Positions 56,178 to 64,000 of a stretch of DNA of 64,000 nucleotides are shown here, piece after piece. A program made the translations under genes and the position numbers. How positions within the stretch are numbered: the stretch's first letter is position 1; the number at the start of each line of letters is the position of its first letter. The notes under the pieces are model-generated. The model had not been told where the DNA came from and made no database searches. It saw nothing but the letters and a program-made list of their open reading frames with translations. Source of the DNA: Calendula officinalis (taxonomy: Eukaryota > Streptophyta > Magnoliopsida > Asterales > Asteraceae); contig OY970830.1 of assembly GCA_963853835.1 (NCBI GenBank), forward strand, positions 35,177,966-35,241,965, given 5' to 3'.

Positions 56178-56376
56178 CATTTTGAATAAAATGAGGTTAA
56201 TGATGTTTAAAAGTAAAAAGTAAGGGTAAAGAAGTCATTTCACTTTGTTAAAATAGATAGTTAGTGGGTGTGGGTCCCACTATATTTTGTCAAATAAGGT
56301 AATTTTTCAAAGTGTGTCAATTATTTTAAATTACCCTAAAAAGAAAAATATGTCACTTATTTTGAATTGGAGGAAG
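56178..56376. mobile_element. Truncated Stowaway-like MITE (right part)
   Basis: From ACATTTTGAATAAAATGAGG to CACTTATTTTGAATTGGAGG this follows the right two-thirds of the MITE at 13202-13497, including GGTCCCACTA and CAAAGTGTGTCA. The left third is absent. Confidence 0.65.
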
Positions 56377-56378
56377 TA

Positions 56379-56968
56379 TATAATGTCTATACAGTCGCAT
56401 TTGTTAGGCCCATTTCCTACTTCCGAAGCAAGCTGTGTTCGATCCATACCTACCTTATTTTTATTTTAGATTTAATTGTACTTTTTTTTACAGAGGCATG
56501 TGGTATTTTTTTCTTCCATGCACATTAACTGGATCGACATACTTTTACGTTCAAATGACATAATATCTTGATACTTTTACTCAATATAAAAACAAGTTAA
56601 CATATTATCTAATTTATTTATTTGCAAATATAAATTTTTTATTTTTCTTTTAGTTATTTATATCTATAAATTTATAGTACAAATAAATGACAAAAAATAA
56701 AATAGACATATAAATTTATTAAACTCTATGGTAAGAAAATTTACAATTGTAAAGTGGATCACATACAAACATATGATTATTGCGATCCAAAGTTGACAAG
56801 TATAAAAGAATGACAAATATGAAAAGATTGATGAAAACATGATCTTAATCATAAAATATATAAATGTGTAATATCTTAAATATTGTTTGAAAGAGTATAT
56901 ACAAATTCTTTAACGATTGTTAACTCAAATTAGTTACGTGCTAAGATATTAGATATTAATAATTTATT
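56379..56968. other. AT-rich spacer
   Basis: No gene or element boundary recognised. Confidence 0.5.
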
Positions 56969-56976
56969 GTTATTAC

Positions 56977-57507
56977 TAGCGGTGATTATCGGGCAAAAAC
57001 CGAACCGTACCGATAAAACCGATAACCGATTAAACATAAAATTCGAAACCGAAAACCGAACCGTTAATACTTTTCGGTTTCGGTTTTGGTTCGGTTTTGG
57101 TTCCGGTTTTCGGTCTAAAAACCGATATGCTCCAATAAGCTCCAAAACCATTTTTTTGCTATTTTCTTTCCATTTTCAAGATTTCACCCCTAAACTCACC
57201 AAGACATCAAAGTGTTTTCAACACAACAAATGCAAAGCCCAAGTGACCAACTTTCAAATAAACATTTTAACAAAAAATCCTGATTGCAAGGGGAGGTAGT
57301 TGAGGAGTTTATAGTTTTTTGTTGCATGGACTTACTTATCGGTTCGGTTCGGTTAAAAACCGATAAAAAATGGACCGAAACCGATATGGACCGAAACCAA
57401 TAAAGCCAATTCTTATAAACAGAAAACCGAACCGAATTCTATTATCGGTTCGGTTTCGGGTAATTTTCGGTTCGGTTCGGTTTTTTCGGCCCAAATGCTC
57501 ACCCCTA
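56977..57507. mobile_element. hAT-type MITE (531 bp)
   Basis: Ends TAGCGGTG and CACCCCTA, flanked by GTTATTAC (56969-56976) and GTTATCAC (57508-57515), a 7/8 duplication. Subterminal regions are packed with GGTTCGGTT / AACCGAACC motifs on both sides (about 57000-57130 and 57335-57485), as in hAT subterminal transposase-binding arrays. The middle (57150-57300) is unrelated unique sequence. Confidence 0.85.
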
Positions 57508-58150
57508 GTTATCACAGTTACATTTTGAAAAAATCAAAATCAATTTTAGATAGAAAAAATCATTCATTCGAAACATATATATTTTAAATACCATCGTAAC
57601 GCGCGTACATTTAACGCTCGTTATTACACAATCAAGACGAATAATCACCTATAGAACAAAGTGCAAAATTGCATGGGGTATTTTTTTCAATTATTATCTT
57701 TTTTTCTTTTGAACAGCAAATCATAATCTACTTCTAATCACCACATATGTCAATTATTATCTATGTAACTAGAGTAAATTACACGGATAATCCCTGTGGT
57801 TTCCCACGAGTTTTGGATTTGGTCCCTAAGTCCCAATAATTACATGGATAGTCACTAACTTCAGGACTTCGTATTGGTTTTAGTCCCTAAGCGTAACAGA
57901 CGTTAAAAAGGTCCATTAAATCTGGTCATGTGTGATGCACATGAGGGTAATTTAGTCATTATATACAAAAACTCCTCTCTTTCTTCCCTCTCTTGCATCT
58001 CATCCCTTCCACCTTACAGAGAGAAGAATGGCATATCACCCCTTGACAGACGAAAATAGTTGTCAAAATCAAAATAATTTCCCATCTTTTTTCATAATCA
58101 AAAAAGCAAAAGTCGCAAGTATATATCACTGAATTCAATTATAAAAGGAA

Positions 58151-58261
58151 AACAAGTTTTATCATAGTAGGTTTAATATTCATGAGAAGCAAATAGATCA
58201 CTGATTCAAGTTTTATCATAGTAGGTTTAATAATCATGAGAAGCAAATAGATCACTGATTT
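58151..58261. repeat. Tandem duplication inside the MULE
   Basis: Two adjacent near-identical copies of about 54 bp with CAAGTTTTATCATAGTAGG and GAAGCAAATAGATCACTGATT. Confidence 0.85.
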
Positions 58262-58281
58262 GTAACTTTGATTCCGCTCAA

Positions 58282-58545
58282 TTATGTCAACAAACAACAC
58301 CATATAACAAACAAATTGTGTTGGTGAAGATTATGCGGCTCGCAGTGAAGATGATGCAAAGAACAGTTGTCAACATCCCTCTCACCTGTCTTATTATCGT
58401 CGGTGGCCGGAGCAATGACAGCTTGTGGCTGTTGACTTTTATCCGCCCAAAAATCAATAAAATAAGGCACGATCGACTCCAGCTTTTGACAAATTGAAGA
58501 TGGATGTTGACTAAATGGAGCATTCCGAGTCGATTGAGATGGGTC
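58282..58545 (-). other. Possible captured gene fragment in the MULE
   Basis: A minus-strand open stretch reads LESIVPYFIDFWADKSQQPQ then AVIAPATDDNKTGERDVDN, with protein-like composition unlike the surrounding TIRs. I do not recognise the family. It could be exonic sequence picked up by the element (Pack-MULE) or chance. Confidence 0.25.
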
Positions 58546-59205
58546 TAGAGCCTCAATTCTGGCAAGAAGGCCGTCTGTTGCCGGTGTTAAAAAACGCTGG
58601 TTTTAGGGATTTTCATATCTGGCACGATTGAAGGCTATTCTTGGTGAATCAAGGGTGTACCACCCCTAACTGATTGAGATGGTGACCCAATTCGGCTGGC
58701 AAGATGGTCCAGCGACTGTGGAGGTAAACCGAACCATGGAGAAACCGTAATTTTCAGTGGTAGATTTTGTAGATTTGTTCTTGACTTCCTAAACATGGAG
58801 AAACCGAACCAGATGCAACCAAATCGGTTTTGTAGATTTTCTCTTAACTTCTTTCAACTAAATGATCAAGGTTTGAAACTGGGTGTGTAAAATGTGTTAA
58901 CAGGTGGGAGGGATGAGATGCAAGAGAGGGGAGATAGAGAGGAGTTTTTGTGCATAATGACTAGATTACCCTCATGTATATCACACATGATCAGATCTAA
59001 CGGACTTTTTTAACGTCTGTTACGCTTAGGGACCAAATCCAATACGAAGTAGTGAAGTTAGTGACTATTTATGTAATTTCTGGAACTTAGGGATCAAATC
59101 CAAAACTCATGGCAAACCACAGGGACTATCCGTATAATTTACTCATGTAACTATTTTTTTCTTCTTTATTTCTTGTATTATTGCTAACTTATTTCTAGTT
59201 TTATA

Positions 59206-59458
59206 CTTCCTTCGTCCTTAAATAAAGTTCTCATTTTTCCTTATATTTTTGTCCCTAAATAAAGTTCTCATTTCACAAGTTGATGAGGTCTACTTAATAA
59301 AATAATATAATTACTGAGGACCCTACTACTAACTATCTTTCTCTCTCAAAACCAACTTTATACTTTACTCAAATTTATTACCAATGACCTAACCACTAAC
59401 TTTCTCCTTAAATCTTGTGCACAAGAGAAATGAGAACTTTATTTAGCGACGGAGAGAG
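59206..59458. mobile_element. Stowaway-like MITE (253 bp)
   Basis: TA at both sides; TIRs CTTCCTTCGTCCTTAAATAA and complement (TTATTTAGCGACGGAGAGAG). Same family as 35300-35563 (shared TAAATAAAGTTC ends). Confidence 0.88.
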
Positions 59459-59811
59459 TATATATTTTATTTCTCTCTTTTGGCGGGAGTGAGGATCATA
59501 ATGCTAAAGCTTTCTCCTTTCCTTCCTTATTGATTATTAAAGTATGTGACTTGAACTATTGATTAGTCTATATAGATATGTACCTTTTTTATTTTTTATC
59601 TGTCACATTTGAATTCACTCCTTATTGCTGTTAAAAAAAAAACTTTAAACATCGAATAAAACAAAATAATTCATGACTGCATTTTACAAGGAGATAATGC
59701 AAATGCAAATAATGTCGTTTAATAATTCATTACAGCTTTTAGAAAGTAAAATAAAGAAATGTATTTGCCACTTGCTACCTGAATCTTTCATATGCTCAAG
59801 GAAAACAAATA

Positions 59812-60075
59812 CTCCCTCCGTCCCACAAAAAACTTTACATTTCTCTTAGGCACAAGATTTTAGGTGATAGTTAGTGGTGGGGTCACTAGTATTATTTTTG
59901 ATTAAAATATAAGGTTGGATTGGAGAGAGAAAGATAGTTAGTGGATATTAATGATGAATTTCTTAGTAATAATAATATTTTATTATGTGGGGTCAATCAA
60001 ATGTGAGAAATGTAAATTTTTTTGTGGGACAAAATTTTAGTGAGAAATGTAAAGGTTTTTGTGGGACGGAGGGAG
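59812..60075. mobile_element. Stowaway-like MITE (264 bp)
   Basis: TA at both sides; TIRs CTCCCTCCGTCCCACAAAAA and complement. Related to, but a different subfamily from, 35300-35563. Confidence 0.9.
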
Positions 60076-60339
60076 TATCTATTTCGTGCCCTACAGAAAG
60101 ATGTATACAAAATTTCCATGCATTTAGTTAAAAATTTTACCCATAATTTTATTTAATTTAAAGGAACAAATTTCAACACTGATCATAAAATATAATGTTA
60201 AAGATTAGTCACATATTTTATATATAAAAGTGTATTTTGGCCATGTGACACGTACATAAAATTTACCAACTTTTTATAATTTTTTAAAAATCTTTTTATA
60301 ATTTTTTATTAAAATATAATATTATTTGATAATCACATT

Positions 60340-60480
60340 TAGTTATATACTTAATCACATGTGATTCTTTTAGATAATCATACGTTATTGTATATCGGAT
60401 CACATGTGAAGTTTTTGTACAATCACATGTGATAAGGTATACAATATTATGTGATTATCACATGATGTGTTTTTAACGAA
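60340..60480. repeat. Cluster of CACATGTGATT motifs
   Basis: Five to six copies of the palindromic core ATCACATGTGAT or one-base variants in about 140 bp. The same motif fills the foldback at 55213-55763. Confidence 0.6.
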
Positions 60481-62560
60481 AATATATTATTATTTAAAAT
60501 TAAATAATAAATAATACTCCGTAATAAATAAATAAAAAGAATAAAAAAACAATTATGTAAAGATGACAAAAATACTCGTCCATGTATAAAATATATATTA
60601 ATCTTAACCATTAGTTATTATTGATGAATGGTTGAGATGTGTCTCACTGTCTCTTGAGACTATAAAAAATTTGAGGACTACCTTGAATATATCTCTAACA
60701 AATGTGTAAAGATTACTAATAAAAAATCTTCACCAATAAGCGGGGTGGACCTGGTGTAGTGCTCATGTTAGCACGTGCTATTACTTAAAATCAATTTCGT
60801 ATGATAATATTTTAGAATTTTTTTGATGTTATGTGCTAATACAAGATTAAAACCCCATTTTAATAGCCAAAAACAATATTAAAAAAAACAAAAAAAAACT
60901 CAAGTATTAGTCAATAGTTCAAATAGAAAATACAACCTAAAATTTAAACCAAATAAAAAAAAAAAAAAACCTAATGTATGTGTTTTGTATTGTGTTAATG
61001 GCTACCAACCAATTAAGGCTTTGGTAATATAATTAGAAGAGACTAAACATATTAATGTTGATTCGGCTGTGGTGATTCTCCCCACTTCGTGTAATGTATA
61101 TTTTTATGTAAATCACCATTATTGATATTATGAGTCATGGTATATGACATATGATTAATGTGTATATGTAAAAGTGACAAAAACCGATTGTTTCGTTCGA
61201 AATCACAGCCCTAGGGCTGATTTCTTTTATTTTTTCGACCCAAGAGGTCTTTAAATAATGTATTTTTAGACTCTTAAAGCACTAATTACATATACTTATC
61301 ATAGATTCATTATTGTAGTTTTTCTTCGATTTGTTGGCAATTTTATGTTTCTTATTGTAAAGTATTTAGATCCATGGTAAAAACTTGCAGTTTCGAACAT
61401 GGACCAGGGGAACACTATTATGGTATTGTATCATTTTGTTAATGTGCAAAACAGATATAAACCTTGACCATATTTTTTAGTATGCCATTTGTATGCCTTA
61501 TTTTTGTATGCCTTTTGTTTCTTTCTTTATCATCACTTGTAGCCATTGTTTGGGAATTTGTTGAAAACTATTGATTGCATATTTATTGGTCATGTAAACT
61601 ATATTATTGCCTATCATTTTTTTTTTGTTGCATGAATATAAGATTCCCGATATACACGAGAATATGATTATGTAATTAAGGAATGCGTCTTTGTTTCAAA
61701 ATGTGTTTCCGTGTCAAGAAAAAGAACAAGTTCGTCACGAGTTGACAAATTTGTCCATGATAAGAGACAACAAAATATAAACCGGAAGAGGTGGAGTCTA
61801 GAAGAAGTTAAAGGGCAATGATTTAAAAATGCTTTGGTTCGAACTATGTCACCTATATGGTAGAAAGCGAACCAAGGACTTACCGTGAAGCGTTGATTTT
61901 GGATACTTATGGGCTTGAAACGGAGATTTTAGGTAAAAAATTATGTCATTTTCAAAGAAGTTTATTTCTTGATACAATCATTAGTTTCAAGAAAATAAAA
62001 GAGCCGCTTCTTTTTAATTAGGTCCGTCCCCATCAAAATTAAAATTTATATCAATTATTAAAAAAATTAAACTTTGAAAACCCGAATATACTTCCAAATA
62101 ACAGTTAATGCAGATTTTAGATGGCTAAATAACATGTTAACTTTTTCTAATTTAACGTTATATTTTTAATTTACTATATGAAGGAAGAAATAGGAAACTT
62201 AGTAAAGAAGAAATGGAGAAATAAAAAGAGTAAGGTTTAAGGATTAACACGCATAAAATATTTATACATTTATTAATGATAGTGTTTCTAAAATTCACGA
62301 CCTTATTTTTTCCTTCTTATTAATAGTCTAAGAACTGTCATTATTATTTTTTTATTTATATTTATTTAAAGTTTGTTCGGAAAAGGAGGGTAGGAGATAG
62401 TGTGTAGAACTTGAATGGAAGCGATGTGTTTTACAATCCATGAGATGTACGCCACGTGTAACAGTAACTCGCCAGCTGTCCTCGAAGAGGTTGGAAGAAG
62501 AGGTTGGTTATAGGTTGACGGCTAAGACGGCGGCAAGCGTGAGGCAGGGATATGATACGA
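60481..62560. other. AT-rich spacer upstream of the phosphatase gene
   Basis: No supported gene. Poly-A/T runs (60880-60970, 61618-61630) and a palindromic GTCTCTTGAGAC near 60650. A short stretch at 61730-61935 has a more mixed base composition, but no frame was convincing. Confidence 0.5.
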
Positions 62561-62636
62561 CGGTGGGGTTATGTTTCCATGCGGTGGTATCCACAGCTTC
62601 TATAATGAAACCCTGCTAAGAATATCGGTTAATATA

Positions 62637-62704
62637 GTGGGGCCCACTTCACGCATAATTTATCAATTAAAAGGAGGAAAAAAGCAAAATTTTGTGGGGC
62701 CCAC
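62637..62704 (+). promoter_or_regulatory. Twin GTGGGGCCCAC palindromes in TPP promoter
   Basis: Two perfect 11-bp copies of GTGGGGCCCAC at 62637-62647 and 62694-62704, 57 bp apart, 32-100 bp upstream of the TATA-like box. Each contains GTGGGNCC and GTGGNCCC, the consensus types bound by TCP transcription factors. Regulation by TCPs is inference. Confidence 0.6.
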
Positions 62705-62735
62705 CGTCTTTCGTCTGTTAGTATCCTGTTGCAAC

Positions 62736-62742
62736 TATAAAG
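62736..62742 (+). promoter_or_regulatory. TATA-like box of the TPP gene
   Basis: CTATAAAGC about 150 bp before the start codon, followed by a CT microsatellite (62776-62789) that is common in plant 5' UTRs. Confidence 0.6.
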
Positions 62743-62888
62743 CAAAACAAACTACCCTTCTATCTTCACACCCAATCTCTCTCTCTCTCATTGCAAATTT
62801 CTAAATCTTTTATTTTAATTCTTTGTTTAAAGAAAGCCATAGTTGTTTTCGTGAGTTAGCGTTCAATTGGTTTCATAATTAAGAGAAA

Positions 62889-63906
62889 ATGACGAAACAA
62901 AACGTCGTCGTAGCCGATGCAAAATCCGACGTTGATATGATGGTGACGGTGGTTCCAAAGGCGTTATTCCCGCAGGAGGTGAGGAAACCGCCGTTGATGC
63001 GGGGAAAGTATCTCAAAATATCGAAGAAAAGGCTTCTAGAGAATCTCGAAATCAACGGTGGAACGAGGATTAACGCGTGGGTGGAATCGATGCGAGCGTC
63101 TTCTCCGACGTCTCACCGGAAATCCAGTCAAGATCATACCACATGGATGGTTAGTATAATAAATAATTTCTTCTTCTTTCTTGAATTCGAACTCGATTTG
63201 GGATTTTGTACGATCTAAATGCTTAAAAATGCGTGTCTCTGTAACTGAAACAGGATCGACACCCTTCTGCCTTGAATGTGTTCGACGAAATTACCAATGC
63301 TTCAAAAGGGAAACAAATAGTAATGTTTCTCGATTACGACGGTACACTTTCTCCGATCGTTGATGACCCTGATCGTGCATACATGTCTGACGCCATGCGA
63401 GCGACGGTCAGAAAACTTGCCGGATGCTTTCCGACCGCCATCGTCAGTGGAAGATGCAGAGATAAGGTGTACAACTTTGTAAAATTAGCAGAGTTGTACT
63501 ACGCCGGCAGCCATGGAATGGACATCAAAGGCCCATCAAAGGGGTCAAAATACAAAAAAGTAAGTCACTTTCATAACAGATATTTTCAATTTTGACTCAA
63601 ACATTACAAAGTCAAAATCTTGACTAATTATCTAAAAAAATTTAATTTTTTTTTGTTTTTGTTTTTCAGAATCCTTCTAGTGTTCTTTGCCAGCCTGCAA
63701 GTGAATACCTACCCATGATTGATGAGGTTTATGTGTTACTTATGGAAAAAACGAAATCCACACCAGGGGCAAAAGTGGAAAACAATAAATTTTGTCTTTC
63801 TGTGCATTTTCGTTGTGTTGATGAGAAGAAATGGAGTGAGTTGGCTGCTCAAGTGAGATCAGTGCTCAAAGACTACCCAAAGCTCCGGTTATCTCAAGGA
63901 AGGAAG
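62889..63906 (+). CDS. TPP: Trehalose-6-phosphate phosphatase, exons 1-3 (3' end outside window)
   Basis: Three exons, all phase 0, with GT…AG introns: exon 1 62889-63149 (87 codons), exon 2 63254-63559 (102), exon 3 63670-63906 (79). The gene continues to the right. Exon 1 is the variable N-terminus of plant TPPs (KYLKISKKRLLENLEINGG, INAWVESMRASSP). Exon 2 carries HAD motif I, FLDYDGTLSPIVDDPD (nucleophile Asp114, general acid Asp116), then ATVRKLAGCFPTAIVSGR (HAD motif II area) and YYAGSHGMDIKGP. Exon 3 holds QPASEYLPMIDEV and FCLSVHFRCVDEKKW. The enzyme removes phosphate from trehalose-6-phosphate to give trehalose, so it controls this sugar-status signal in the cytosol or nucleus. No break was seen. 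The ATG at 62889 is the first in frame and fits the length of known plant TPPs; which paralogue it is cannot be told. Confidence 0.95.
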
Positions 63907-64000
63907 GTAAGATTTGTCTACTTTTAAATATTTTAATATATTAATATAAAATTTTAGTTTAGTATTAAATATTTGGAACATAGAAATCTCACTGTTGTTT

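Larger units (their letters stand above)
57772..59154. mobile_element. MULE-type element with long TIRs (1383 bp)
   Basis: Perfect 9-bp duplication ATGTAACTA (57763-57771, 59155-59163). TIRs of about 230 bp start GAGTAAATTACACGGATA and carry the same blocks in both arms (TTTGGATTTGGTCCCTAAG, AGGGTAATTTAGTCATTATA, GCAAGAGAGGG type). The 9-bp duplication and long TIRs fit Mutator-like elements. No transposase was seen. The interior (about 58025-58910) is a different, more GC-mixed sequence and may be captured DNA. Confidence 0.88.

Noticed and set aside
63181..63363. 60-codon ORF overlapping TPP exon 2 in another frame
   Set aside because: It covers intron 1 and the exon 2 start in the wrong frame; the splice-consistent HAD frame explains the sequence.

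Overview
The window is a gene-poor, transposon-dense stretch of a eudicot plant nuclear genome. Only one host gene is visible: the first three exons of a trehalose-6-phosphate phosphatase (62889-63906, + strand), which runs off the right edge. The high AT content, Ty3/Gypsy chromoviruses with chromodomains, Copia elements with long coiled-coil Gag spacers and a plant L1-type LINE suggest a large dicot genome. An Asteraceae source is a guess from general resemblance of the retroelement proteins.

Left part (1-25.3 kb): the 5' end of a Copia element on the minus strand (1-2051); a complete 7.3-kb non-autonomous Copia-type element A (3367-10678, minus) with one 799-codon coiled-coil ORF; spacer DNA with a TA-flanked MITE (13202-13497); a decayed Copia pol (about 13690-15215, minus); a 5'-truncated chromovirus G (15646-19377, minus); a TIR element (19727-20118), a TA microsatellite and a hAT MITE (20217-20595); and a 4.3-kb ORF-less LTR element B (20994-25268, plus).

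Middle part (25.6-43.9 kb): a four-level nest. An L1-type LINE (25579-43868, minus, 13-bp target-site duplication) was split by a solo LTR D (26271-38800, 5-bp duplication). D was split by a nearly intact chromovirus C (27993-37854, plus). A Stowaway-like MITE (35300-35563) then landed in the 3' LTR of C.

Right part (44.5-64 kb): remnant chromovirus F (44504-55164, minus) split by the youngest insertion, chromovirus E (44804-53040, minus; two 1695-bp LTRs that look almost identical; duplication TATAT). Then follow a foldback element with CCACC/GGTGG arms, MITE pieces, a hAT MITE (56977-57507), a MULE-type element with long TIRs (57772-59154), two Stowaway-like MITEs, AT-rich spacer, and the phosphatase gene.

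The most unusual signal is in elements A and B. Downstream of the coding position both carry, in the same order, six copies of a two-stem hairpin module of about 60-68 nt. Loop sequences are constant (GATCTC on one side, GATTGCATCTG on the other), while both stems change between modules in ways that keep pairing. A and B share this cargo, a palindromic CpG-rich leader minisatellite and four purine-tract repeats, yet have different LTRs. All calls come from reading the sequence; no database search was run.
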